Source: Paramacrobiotus metropolitanus | Taxonomy: Eukaryota; Tardigrada; Eutardigrada; Parachela; Macrobiotidae | DNA length: 64,000 nt | Direction: 5' to 3' | Assembly: GCF_019649055.1 (NCBI RefSeq) | Contig: NW_026570251.1 | Location: forward strand, 1-64,000 | Part shown: piece after piece, positions 1 to 10,900 of the stretch | How the letters are laid out: each line of letters starts with the position of its first letter | Position numbering within the stretch: the stretch's first letter is position 1 | The notes under the pieces: generated by a model | What the model saw: the letters and a program-made list of their open reading frames with translations, nothing else | Databases searched by the model: none | What the model was told of the DNA's origin: nothing | Translations under genes and position numbers: made by a program

Positions 1-129
1 AAGCTGACCTTTATTTCATCATGCTGTGCTGGGGATAAAGATTCGGAAGACTCAAACGTCAGTAAGACAATAGCTTTGGTCAAAACAAAAAACAAGTTGA
101 CGTCAGTGTCCAAGTTGACCTAACTAAAG

Positions 130-1134
130 ATGGGAGAAGCGGAGTACGTGAGTGCGGCGCAAGTGGCAAACCTGGGGGTGGAACGATTCCGGAAGCATCA
201 AACCGTGTCAAGCGAACTTAATCAGCATGACAAAGCCCTAAAGCTTCTGCAAGGAATTGACGCCTACAATTTACATAAGCCGTCTCGGCGGAAATTCCGC
301 AGAAATCCGGTAGTTTCAATACAGTTCGGTGAACAATACATGGCTGACCTGATGGATGTGTCCCGTTACGCAAAGCAGAATAAACATAAAAAATTTCTGC
401 TGGTTGTTGTGGACAGTTTCCAAAAGTAGCATGCGAAATGCTGACAAAAAAAAGCAGTGAATACGTTCTTCCTGCCCTGGAGAAAGCCTTTTCTCGTTTG
501 TATGGACCACCTATGTATTTACAAGTGGATGAGGTACTACACACACACACATAGGATGGAACCGTCGTAAGCGTCGCAAACTAACTGTATTATTCGTTCA
601 CAGGGCGTGAATTTTACAACAAACCAGTTCAAGACTACATGAAACAGAACGGCGTCGTTATGTTTTCTGAAGAACTGTGAAATTAAAGCTAACATGGCAG
701 AACGATTCATCCGAACGTTACGAGAGCGTCTCATGCGACTGATGACCGCTCGTGATGGGAGTGTAAAATATTATGACAAGTTACAGGACATTATTCACAG
801 CTACAACAGCACACCTCACACGGCGCATGGATTGGCGCCGAATGACGTCAATCGAGAAAATTCGCTTTTAGTGTTTCAGCGATTACAGTCAACAGTAATA
901 ACAAAAGCAAAGCTAAGGTACCGCTATTTAAGGACGGAGACACAGTGCGTCTTCGTTTGCAAAAGCAGGTTTAAGAAAGGCGCTGATGTGAAGTACACAA
1001 AAAGCTATATCGAGTGAATAAGGTAATCAAGCATCGCGTACCTGTGTATGAAGTGGAACCTGCCGACGGTGGACCCAGTGTAATTGGAAAGTTTTATGAG
1101 CAAGAGCTATCAAAAGTAGCTGACGGAAATGGCT
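130..1134 (+). pseudogene. INT: Polinton integrase (retroviral-type rve fold)
   Basis: Integrase that would join element ends to host DNA. The N-terminal part has the stretch DLMDVSRYAKQ followed by a hydrophobic strand FLLVVVDSF, typical of the catalytic core of Polinton and LTR-type integrases. The later part has the YNSTPHTAHGLAP motif at the end of the core. A chromodomain/SH3-like tail ends in a GKFYEQEL motif that Polinton integrases share. It is the leftmost gene and points rightward into the capsid block, the usual Polinton position. The reading is interrupted; at least one interruption has splice-like ends, so introns are possible. Family assignment is firm, the exact gene model is not. 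Confidence 0.8.
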
Positions 1135-2151
1135 AGTGTTGTTGGAAACAGTACACCGTTTTACGTAACATTACCAAGCGATGCGTCAATGGACATGTAT
1201 CCCAAGAACAGTGCGCAAATGTGGAAGACTAAACTAAAAATTCAATTTCCTTATCGGGCCGGTGGGAAGTGGGTTTGGTGGAATTGCAATATACAAACTC
1301 AATCTACAACATACCAAAGAGCAAGAACTAACTGTTAACGAGTACGATGTCATCAGTGACACTTCCTTGTCATCGGTTCAGAATACGATCATCATTCCAC
1401 CGGGTCTATATACATTGAAGGCGCTAATTGACGTAATTGAGCGACAGTCGCCAAACTCGGTAGACTTAAAAGGTCGCAATGTTACTCCCTCACGCCTTCG
1501 CACAAATAACAGTACCACAAAGGTGTTCAATATACGTTATAATCCTGTAACGCTCAAGACGGAAGTAACGTTTAATAGCTTGCGTGGCAAGCTGCGTTTT
1601 CCGAAAACGATGACCGATTGAAAGGGTTACTTGGTTTTGTGCAGACTCAACACGATATAGACCCTTTAGACTTTAAAGATCTTGACGGTGTTCCTTCAAA
1701 ATTTCGTTACTATATTGAAATGATAGAAGAAGATGGGACGCCAACTGAACCATTCGGAAGAACTCCTAGTAGTACTTTTACTCCTCGACCTTATCTATGG
1801 TACCTACTTAAAAGAAAACAACCGCTTAATGCTGATACGTTGGACGTACCAATGGTGGTAGCGTCCAGTAAATCTGCCAACATGCAACATAACAACACAA
1901 CAATGTACGTTTATTCGGACATTGTGGAGTTTTCAGCGTTAGGCGATCAAACCGCACAAGTTTTACGTTCTATGCCTATTAAAGGAGAACCGTTTGATCT
2001 CATAACGGAACGATTCGACCAACCACATTATGTACCACTAGTACGTAATTTCATCGAAACCATCGAAATCAACTTGAGCTCCGAAGACGAAGATTTTAAA
2101 TTTCAGGCGGGAAAATCATTAGTGAAACTGCATTTTAGGCCTGTTCGTTGA
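1129..2151 (+). pseudogene. Polinton minor capsid (penton-like) protein
   Basis: The N-terminus reads FYVTLPSDASMDMYPKN, which matches the conserved start of the small jelly-roll protein next to the major capsid gene in animal Polintons. The later part is acidic near the end (SSEDEDF) and closes with a short basic tail. By family knowledge it would form the vertices of the predicted capsid. The gene follows the integrase almost without spacing and precedes the small hydrophobic protein and the major capsid gene. This copy is broken. The family call rests on the N-terminal signature and on gene order. Confidence 0.7.
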
Positions 2152-2175
2152 AACGTTATAGCTCTAGCTGTTATC

Positions 2176-2675
2176 ATGGCTGCGCCCCATAACCTTGTGC
2201 TCTTTGAACCTGATTCAAGTCTATTTGAGGAGCTGTTTGAACAGAATCAGATTGGTTATGGTCCATTAGGCAGATATCGGAGTTCAGGTCTACAAAGCGG
2301 TTCAGGCTTAGCAGACTTTTTCCGAACAGTGTTTTCGCGCGTCTCCAAATTCACCGCACCGCTCGTTCGAAGCGCTCTACCCCATGCTAGAGCAGCATTA
2401 GAGTCAGCAAAACCTCACTTGAAGCAAGCCGCTCAAAGTGTAGCCACCAGTGCTGCGGAAAAGGTGACTGAAAAGCTAGGAAAATATTGGAGCCAGCTCA
2501 GCCTTCAGACGCAGCAGTAACCTCTACTGAAGCCCCTCAACTCGTGACTGTTAAACAGCAAACTGGTAGCGGAAGTAAACGCAAACGCCCTACTAAACAT
2601 TCAAAAGAAAAAACACGAAACGACGAAAGCACCGTACTAGTAACGGTTCTTTTGATAAGTATCGATATTTTCTGA
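2176..2675 (+). CDS. Small Polinton capsid-associated protein, Ala-rich
   Basis: A short reading frame starting with MAAPHNLVLFE. The middle is glycine-rich and hydrophobic (GSGLADFFRTVFSRV) and is followed by an alanine/lysine-rich helix-like region. Adjacent sequence has a cluster of basic residues (GSKRKRPTKH) that resembles a nuclear signal. Small proteins of this kind sit between the minor and major capsid genes in many animal Polintons and have been compared with adenovirus core or membrane-active minor proteins. Placement and composition fit; no enzymatic motif is seen. The call is by context. Confidence 0.5.
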
Positions 2676-2687
2676 AAAACTACAAAA

Positions 2688-4032
2688 ATGCCTGAATATC
2701 TCCTACCACACTCAGAGCCGGCCATGTCTAGTGACATGAACCTGTTCTCCGTACCGGCATCGTTAACGGAACGTTTCAGCTATGAGACACAAGAGTATGG
2801 ACCAGAGTCGGCGCCTCCGGAAGACTCACCATTAAGCGGTAACCTGTCTTTCTTTATCCGCCGTCATCCAACGGTCTGCTCTCGCTCACGGATACGTGTT
2901 TTGAGTGTGAATTAAGTATAAAGAAAAAGAACGCCACAAATGCATGGGTGAACCTAGAGAACAATGATAACGTAGCGCCTGTTAATTATATTGTGCATAG
3001 TTTGTTCAAACAAATTCATTTTACTGTGGCGAACAAGGTGATCTCTGACTGTTCACCTTATTATCCCTATCGCGCTATAATGGAGGTTCTAACAAGTTAT
3101 ACTGAAGATGCCATGAAAAGCCAGCTAACGAGCGGCGGATTTTATTTCGACACACCAGGCAAGATGGAACATGCCACAGAGAACACTGGTGAAGCAAAGC
3201 GCAAGGAGCTATTTGCTTTAAGTGCTAGCGTTCAGTTATCGGGAAAGATTTTCACGGACTTATGCGTACAATCAAAACCTTTGCTCACAGGCGTGCCCGT
3301 GCACGTTAGCCTATACTTTAACAATTCAGAATTTTATTTACGATCATGGAATACTGGTGCGGCGGCTGCAGCAGAATACAAGGCATTTATGAAACATCCA
3401 CGCATAACCGTACGACGCTATATCCCATCACCGGATTTCATGAACGCTATTACACAAAGTTACAAACAACAACAGCCAAATACCACATTGAACGCGCAGA
3501 ATTAAAGGCGCGTGCTATTCCTACTGGCACCCAAACCATAGCCTTTTCTGACCTCAAGTACGGCCAACTACCTAAGGTGGTATTTATTGCTTTTGTGCAA
3601 TCGGACCGCTTCCATGGCACAACAAGCCTCAATCCGTTTGTATTTGATCATTGTCGCGTTCGTCAAATCTGTATTAATGTGGATGGGAAGCAATACCCAA
3701 CGATACCCTACATGTGTGACTTTCCAAACAACCGCTATTTAAAGTGTTATGACGGCTTCTTGGATGTTTTGAATCAAAAAAACCATCCAGCTGGAGCCCA
3801 TATTCTGGATCGTCATACATACGCAAAAGGATACACAGTGTTCGCTTTTGACCTGACGCCAACGGCTACAGGCTTAGGGCCCATGACGCTAATTCGATCA
3901 GGGACAGTGGGCCTGGAAGTAACTTTTGACACACCACTAACTAATGCCTATCAAATGCTGGCTTGGATAACGTGCGACCATTTAATAGAATTCACCAATT
4001 TACGCCAGGTTATTTGCGACTTTGCGTCGTAA
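2688..4032 (+). pseudogene. Polinton major capsid protein (double jelly roll)
   Basis: The beginning includes SSDMNLFSVPASLTE, the start signature of the family often labelled F54H12.2-like, which is the Polinton double jelly-roll major capsid protein. Further in, the segment APVNYIVHSLFKQIH and the YPYRA motif followed by LTSYTEDA are strongly conserved in this family. The C-terminal part (AFVQSDRFHG, FDHCRVRQI) belongs to the same protein. It lies between the small Ala-rich gene and the protease, the usual order. This copy is broken in a small number of places. The family assignment is firm. Confidence 0.85.
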
Positions 4033-4052
4033 TTAAACAACAAATCGTCACA

Positions 4053-4499
4053 ATGAACGAACAGGAAATTCGGAATATCATGTGGTCACAGTACAACCCC
4101 GCTTCGCACATGCTGAGATCGGTGTTTCGCGGCGTTTACGCCCTAGATGAGCTACAGCAGCAGCATCTTACAGAGGTCGACCTACCTGCTGCGTTTATTG
4201 TAAACACTGATCCAGCCAGCGAACCCGGAACACATTGGATTGCCGTCTACGTTGAGTGCCCCTCATTTATTGAAGTTTTCGATTCCTACGGCAAACCCGT
4301 GGCCTATTATAGTCAGTCACTTGAAAATTTTCTGAAAACGCAACTCATCGGCCAGCCTGCGTCATCACCACCGTTGCCCCTATACGAACAGCGAGCTGTT
4401 TTACAACAGCCATTGTCCACTACCTGCGCTCAACACTGCATGTTTTTTTATAGTAATGCGATCAGTATGTCGCTTTTCCTATTCCTACATCATTCATAA
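4053..4499 (+). pseudogene. PRO: Polinton maturation protease (adenain-like cysteine protease)
   Basis: A C48/C5-like cysteine protease that would process capsid proteins. It starts MNEQEIRNIMW. The catalytic histidine is in GTHWIAVYV, an acidic partner is in FDSYG, and the nucleophile region is LSTTCAQHCMFF. The spacing of His, Asp and Cys matches the Polinton PRO family. It is the last rightward gene and is followed by a hairpin and then by leftward genes. The C-terminal end looks incomplete in this copy. Confidence 0.8.
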
Positions 4500-4878
4500 C
4501 CTATATCGAATTGATAATCAATTTCAAAACGACTTGATGGTTCGTAACTTTATTAATGACTTTTCAATGCAAAAACACGTGTTTATAATTTTGAAGCATT
4601 CTACTAACAATTAAATTGCAATATTGCCCTCGCAAAATCAAAGGGAGGTGCGCTGCGCGCACACCTTTGGTTTTGCAGAGAACCCGCGTAACAATTAAAA
4701 TGACAAATCGACTTGGGGCCGCCAACGCGAATCAAAATATTTACAAATAACATCAGTAATAAATGATTACGAATATACTGAAACTGATGATATAGCGATT
4801 AAAATTACCTAAACGAGCTAAGATGATTGCTTGAAAAACCAAACAGGCACACACCACACATACACAGAAACATTCATA
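4500..4878. other. Convergent intergenic region of the Polinton
   Basis: AT-rich sequence between the rightward capsid block and the leftward block. No gene is seen. It contains one strong GC-rich hairpin, listed separately. Confidence 0.6.
4632..4676. terminator. Hairpin between convergent Polinton blocks
   Basis: GCAAAATCAAAGG is followed by GC-rich sequence and by CCTTTGGTTTTGC, giving a near-perfect stem of about 20 bp. It sits exactly where rightward and leftward transcription would meet. A role in 3' end formation for both blocks is an inference from position only. Confidence 0.4.
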
Positions 4879-5423
4879 CTAGTTCAGTTTGAACTGCTCC
4901 TTGAAACGCTGCAGCATTTCAGCACACAGTCGATCTCCGTGCATTACCAGAAATTCGTCCGGCTTGAAGTGGTACGCCTCCAGCAAGTTGCGTTCCGCAT
5001 TATGATGCGAGTGCGCTGCTTCGTCAGCATAGCGGTACGGCAGTTGCTTGAGAAACAGCCCCAGCAGAGTCTTTTCCACATCCTTACAGACATAGCTTCG
5101 CATACGGTCCGTTAGTTGTATACGATCCGAGTAGCGGCATGCAGTATGGCCATCATGAGCTCCAGGTTGCAGCGGATCAGCAAAGGTATCCTCCATAAGG
5201 TGGCAAAGCTTGCATTCTTGCGTCAGGCGTTTGCAAAGCGCTCCATCATAGGCCACGGTAGCTTCTCAAAAATATCCTGGTAGTCGGCAGCAGACTTGCA
5301 TGGTAGGTACCCGGATCGTCCCTTCAGCACCTCATACGTATGCTTAAGGATGGTTCCGTTGTCAAAGTTCACAGAACGCCGTCCAGTTCTTTTCACTACA
5401 ATTGCAACAACCACAACAACCAT
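4879..5423 (-). pseudogene. Unrecognised Polinton protein(s), Cys/His-containing
   Basis: Leftward reading frames with coding-like composition. The upstream part contains FDNGTILKHTYEVLKG. The downstream part has several Cys and His residues (ECKLCHLMED, EAAHSHHNAE) and ends EQFKLN. It is not recognised. It lies in the part of the element where Polintons carry variable accessory genes, and it is downstream of two further small leftward frames. It may be part of one gene with them, but the joins are unclear. Confidence 0.4.
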
Positions 5424-5461
5424 AATAATAATATCAATAAGCTAAACGGTTATGAAATAAC

Positions 5462-5487
5462 CAAAAAAAAAAAAAAAAAAAAAAACA
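5462..5487. repeat. Poly(A) run
   Basis: A homopolymer of about 24 A on the plus strand inside the leftward block of the Polinton. Confidence 0.85.
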
Positions 5488-5619
5488 AAACATAAGTCGT
5501 TTTCAGGTAAACCCGAATGTTGGCAATGGGTACTTCGTCAAGCCTGAGGAGAAGCAACCGCAGAAATATAATAATGTGCCATGAAACAAAAGCACAAGGT
5601 TGTTATATGAATGACTTTC

Positions 5620-5853
5620 TTACCATCCCCAGTTAAAGTAACCTCCGCCCAGGTCATGCATTGCCGTAATGGGTGTAGAGCCTTCGTCATAATTGATCAG
5701 TCTTTCCAGTTGTCCACACAGTTGTAAACCCATTAGTTTGGCAAACTGCTTCGCATCTAACTCGACATGCTTGGACGCTAAACTCGGAACCCACTGACCC
5801 TCCTGATTTTTATCAAACTCCCCAATAATGTATCGCAAACGGTTGTTCATCAA
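5620..5853 (-). CDS. Small Polinton protein, possibly PC4-like
   Basis: A leftward frame of 77 residues, MMNNRLRYIIGEFDK at its start and YFNWGW at its end. The pattern of a short strand, a basic/polar loop and then VELDAKQFAKLMGL loosely recalls the single-stranded DNA-binding fold of the PC4 coactivator family, for which small relatives are known in Polintons. The match is weak and by eye only. It may be an exon, since a splice-acceptor-like sequence precedes it. Confidence 0.35.
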   Translation of the reverse strand: MMNNRLRYIIGEFDKNQEGQWVPSLASKHVELDAKQFAKLMGLQLCGQLERLINYDEGSTPITAMHDLGGGYFNWGW

Positions 5854-5887
5854 GTAAACTGCAATGAATTTTTCTCCTCAAATTTAA

Positions 5888-6136
5888 TTACCGGCCCACC
5901 TTCGTACTGAAATGCAACCTGCCCTGGGTAAACCCACGCCGAGCTAAGCTAACTGCATCGGTTTTGGGCTTATACGAGTCCGCGGTGACCTTACGTTTCT
6001 TAGTACCAGTAATAGTTAATGCCCTAACAGGCTGAAGTGATGCCGGAATAGTCGACAACGATGGTGATGACGACAAGGCAGCCAAAAGGTCACTGTTATC
6101 ACCTGATACACTATCTACGCTTCGCATTGCAGCCAT
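5888..6136 (-). CDS. Small Ser-rich Polinton protein or exon
   Basis: A leftward frame of 82 residues starting MAAMRSVDSVSG, rich in Ser and Pro, with a basic patch GTKKRKVT that looks like a nuclear signal. It ends close to a splice-donor-like sequence, so it may be a first exon. Not recognised. Confidence 0.35.
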   Translation of the reverse strand: MAAMRSVDSVSGDNSDLLAALSSSPSLSTIPASLQPVRALTITGTKKRKVTADSYKPKTDAVSLARRGFTQGRLHFSTKVGR

Positions 6137-6258
6137 TGCGGTGAAAATTTAAAATACTCACAAATAACGGTAACACGCTACGATAACGCTTTAAACTCAA
6201 AGCAGACAAACAGAATAATGGACAACTAAATCAAAGTGGAGGCAGGAATACGCAAACT

Positions 6259-7530
6259 CTATGCACTAACATCAGAAACACGAGCCGACCTACTCATTTT
6301 ATAGCCAACTAAATAGGTTAAAACAGCAGCATGTTTATTCTTGCTTTTGTTTTTAGTCATCGGTGGACACCCTTTATACAATGCATCAGCTAAAGTACTA
6401 GCATTGTTTGCTTCCGTTATCTCGGGCATCGCCTCAAACTCACGTTGGTCAGACGAAAGTCCATAGAAAGCTCCATATAATGCGCCTGCCATGAACGTAC
6501 GACCATCCGTGTCACCTCCAAGGGCAATGCAGCTCTGGACCATTCGCTTCCAAGGTGACATGATGTTATATCCAGACCACCACTGCAGGTTTCCACCCAC
6601 GAATGCCATGACCATAGCCAGCGGAACAAAGTCCTGTGCGGCGCGCGAGTTAACATTCGGATACAGTCGGATAATGTCTGCCGGCGAACGCAGTACGCTA
6701 TGGTTTACGTATAACGCATTGGCAGCTATCATGTTCTCTCCAAATGGTGGTTCGAGAGTTGAAGCATAATCCTCTAGCCGTTTCAAAAAGGTCGTCACTG
6801 AAGCTGTGCGGGCGCTATCACACGCTTCCTGTAAACCAAAGGCAAACAGCACAGCTCCATCAATCCCCAAACGATGCGCATGTGTGATGGCTACACACTT
6901 CTCGACTTCTCTCCGGAGGAAGCAACTAGGTTCGCGGCAGTAGTACAAAGCCACCGCTGCAGCCATCACTGCTCCGTGATACCCGTGAGAGCCCTACCCA
7001 CCGTGCGCACTTCTTGCAGGCCCACAAACGTAAGCTTCGTCATCTCGTCGAAGAGCAAAGTTGCTCTCGCTGCTTGTAGCATTCCATCGCCGATGAAACT
7101 CTTTCAATAAACGCTCCATGTGCTTACTACCCCCAAAGTAGTTGGATGATCCTAACGCTTTACCCAGTCCATCGGCTATATAGTCACGCTCGACTGTATA
7201 GCAACCTACAGTTACTTCGAGAACCACCAGAGCAACTGTTCCACTAAACCCACAACGCACATAACAAGGATCCTTGGCCACATCAGCACACCGCTCATGA
7301 ACTTCTCTCAAGGTTGGTAAATGGCTTCTGTAGAAGGGTGTATTGAACAGACGACCAAAGCTGCTGGCAACAACACTCCCCACGAGGCAACCTTTTAACC
7401 TATCGTGCAATCCACCTTGCCAGTCACCTTGCCAGATAATGTGCTGAATGGCATCCATTGTTCCGGGCGATGGTGGTGGCGATGTCGATGTTGATGATAA
7501 ACGAACATTTTCGGGTTCACATCCAGACAT
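6259..7530 (-). pseudogene. ADP-ribosylglycohydrolase-like gene carried by the Polinton
   Basis: The N-terminal part has RLKGCLVGSVVASSFG, the first helix signature of the ARH/DraG family. A middle block ITHAHRLGID and the C-terminal block CIALGGDTDGRTFMAGALYG match the GGDTD metal-binding motif and helix that define ADP-ribosylglycohydrolases. The span of about 420 residues is in the usual range for the family. The enzyme would remove ADP-ribose from proteins or other targets. The early acidic motif (usually SDDT) is degenerate here (GFSGTVAL), so activity is doubtful. The gene lies inside the element, between the capsid block and the polymerase and in the polymerase's orientation. The copy looks broken. 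A TATA-like sequence lies just upstream. Confidence 0.75.
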
Positions 7531-7648
7531 GTTCTATCGACTACTATATAAACTGCAGCAAAACTGACAAAACTTCAGTTGCACGTTTCGTTTTCCTAAC
7601 TGTTTCTTAGCTGTCTAAATTGCGTCCGTTTATATATCCTGCATTACC

Positions 7649-7921
7649 ATGGACCCTGCTGAGGAAAGGCGTCGAGCGATATGCGTTGTCATTACGATTG
7701 CTTTTTTTGGTAGTCTGCTAGCACTTGTTCTGATTTTATCGGGCATTACTTTTGGAACCGTCACCACTTTTCTACCCTATCGGCCATCAGCCGCCGCCAG
7801 TATCGACGAAGCCAACACCACCCTGGACTTTACTTTCAATAACGACACAATGCCAACATTCAAGTTCATGATCAAAGGGCTATGGTACGTAACCGTATGG
7901 CACAGTAGTAAAGTCATCTAA
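7649..7921 (+). CDS. Small single-pass membrane protein in Polinton
   Basis: A rightward 90-residue frame that begins MDPAEERRRAICVV. One strong membrane segment of about 25 residues follows a short basic N-terminus (type II or III topology), then a Thr/Asn-rich region with possible N-glycosylation sites (NTT, NDT). A TATA-like TTTATATATCC lies about 20 bases before the start. Its end overlaps the 3' end of the polymerase gene on the other strand. Not recognised; small membrane proteins are known accessory genes in this class of element. Confidence 0.4.
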   Translation: MDPAEERRRAICVVITIAFFGSLLALVLILSGITFGTVTTFLPYRPSAAASIDEANTTLDFTFNNDTMPTFKFMIKGLWYVTVWHSSKVI

Positions 7922-10900
7922 GATGCGTCGTTTGTCGTACGTCTTTTTGAACCGCTTTGTCATAGGCACATCTTGGATTTCATATGTCCGTTTCTTCCGG
8001 CGAATAGTACTACCATATGTGACGGAAAGGGACTCGGGCTGAACGTTACCATGAGCGCTATCGGAGGCGGTCTCATCTTGGAGAGGTTGGGTTGCGATTT
8101 TCAACATCGAATCAAAATTCAACACCGTTCCTGTAAGTTTATTAATTTCAAATCCTTTGATTTTACAGACCTCCTGCCCAGATGCCGTAACGTAGCTGTA
8201 AGATTTTGGACCAGTACTACAGAAGCGCGTAATGAAGTCGTCCTCGGCCAGCTCATTACTTAACATCCCCAGAGTGGACCCGGTTTCAAACGGCTCATCA
8301 CCTGGACGCTGAACAAAGATAATGCTGTCCTACAATTTAAAAACTATGTTTTTTCTCGTTTCTTCTAGTTTCATATGCTTTACGCTAATGCTTTAGCTCT
8401 TACCGTATCAAAGTATAGTAATCGCTCGCCAGCTCTTTGCATGAATTTCAATAAATGTAATCTTGCGTGTGCCGTTGTAAACCTGACAGCAAAAAATAAG
8501 TACAAGTCTAATTTACCTGATTTAAATGAAGCACTAAAACTGAAACTATTATCACTTACGCTGCTAGAACCACGTTCGTTTTCGGGTTAGTCGGAACCAT
8601 AGCATCCTTCCTCGTGTACATTATTTGTACAACGTCATCCGAAAATACGTCATAATCATGGATTTCAGATTCTGAAGACGTTAAATAGTGCAGAAAATCC
8701 TTCACAGTGTTCACGAAAACTGTGCTGAGAAGGTTATTTCTCATTCCCAGCCGGCCCCAAAAGCTGTAAACACCATAGCATAAATTACTAATACTACAAC
8801 TACTCTTAGTGTATGACCGACACCAAACAAACAAAAAAAATCAAGCACTAACCTGTTCAGGCACAACTTAGCGAGCTGCCGCAGTCCCGGATTCCAGCTT
8901 ATTTTGGAACCGTCCAACCGGATGCCTTCCGTTTGGAAAAAGTGGTCCAGAAACGCATCTTGCTGCTCTGGAGTTTTAATATCAGCCGGCCAGCCAGAAG
9001 CTTGCACTTTAAGCGCCAGGAACAAATCAATATAATCAGCAAAAAAGCGCTCTCTGCTGTCGGGATAGTGCCATACTTCGTGAATTTCCATTAGTTCATA
9101 ACCATTTTTCACGGCTTCTTGTAGTTCTAGTGTGCACCAAGTCCCCGTCAGAGCTCTTTGCTCCGGATCCTCGTGCGTGCAAACTTGCTGATTCTTTTCT
9201 TCAGCGCAGGTGCGGCATAACGTGAAAATCAGTTTATCGAAATGCGCCGGTAATATCGGTATCATCAGGTTGCGAGGCGGTAATATTTTGCAATGCATAA
9301 TTCCGAAATAGTTATCCAAGGTTTTAAAATTATTAGTAATTCTTTTATGCTTGCCAACCGGATAGCGCTTGTTTTTATTGACATATGGATATTCGGATAC
9401 AACATCCAAGTACATTATCTTCTCTCCAGGCTTGACCTTATAGTCTAACACTAGGGCATTTACTCGTCCTCCGAACAATGCTTTTCTCGGGTCAAGCGGT
9501 TCAACAATCCGTATGTTCTTTATAGCAGTAGCAAAATTAGCGTCGTTTTTAATGCGACTGTCATATTCACATTCCCAAACGCTCACAATATTGATTTTAA
9601 GCTTTTTCAACATTCCTTCGCGCCGTACGGTTCGCTCGTACAACTCACCCATTGTGGCGTCCTGATGCGGGTGGCGTGTACTTGGATTCGTGCATATTGG
9701 ATGGCCATGGTGCACGCACCCATAAAATTCATATGCAGTTCGACTTTCCAGATGGTACCCATCAATGAATAATGCACCAATTTTGAATTCTCGCTCCAGT
9801 TCAATACCTTGGCTCTGACTTATACACTGTAACCATGAATTGGCTTTATTGGAGGATATTCTGTTGCTGGGCATACGAATAACCTCAACTTCCAAAGGCT
9901 TTAGCAGCCTGGACCTCCAAAAATAATGACAAACACTTGGAAGGGTTAAACCGGATTGAAAAATACATAGTCCATCCGTAATTTTGAAAAAAAGTTCGCG
10001 CAGCTGCATTGCACAACAACGTAGCGTGGTCACGTCTTGGTGGCAATAGGCAGCCAGTTCCTTGTTGACGTCATACAATCCTCTTTTTAAAGCTTTGTCT
10101 TCATTATAGAATTCCATAAATGCATGTTTTCTTTATCGCTCATAAATCGGTAGTTGAACTTTTCAATGTCCGGATAGTCAATAACTGTGTTCCAAAATTG
10201 TGGTCGGTTCAGGACATGTGGAAATTTACCTTTAGTTTCCTCAACGGCGAATGATTTCGCCCAGTTGTCCAATGACAAAGGAACATAATTGAGCGTATCC
10301 CGAAAGTTAATGCCAAACTCCCGATCGCGCAGGTGCGTGATTTGGGAACCTTTCATGATAACGTCAGGCGCTTGACCTTTCTGAAGCAGCCATTTTAAAA
10401 TAAAATAGCCATCGAACCTAGAAAGCCCACCACTTTATCCGTAAGCTGTATACTTTCAACGTATTTCATGTTGTGTGAAACAGAAGAAGAACTAAAATTT
10501 CTTACCCTCTAAAGTTATGTGCCAAACAAAAGAATCCAGCATGCTTTTCTTGGAAAATAAATTCACAGACATCGCCTGCAATGTCTTTGCCAATGTTGCT
10601 GATGTCCTCGGGAAATTGGCGGGTTTCAATGGGCTTTCCATCTTCTTGCACTTGTATTACACAAAATTTGGGATGTGCTTTCCACTACCGTCGGGGTACG
10701 TCTCGAAATCAAAGTACATGAAACTAGCAGATTTGTGCTTGGCTAATACTTTGTCGTCAAGTTTCTCGGGTTTAATATAGCAGTCATGGTGCTCCGGTAA
10801 TACATAACACAGGCAAACCGAACAATAAATTTCGCCGCATACATGGTCTGTCCCGTATCCTCGTTTCACGTTCGTCTTTATGAATGCTGAGCAATCTATG

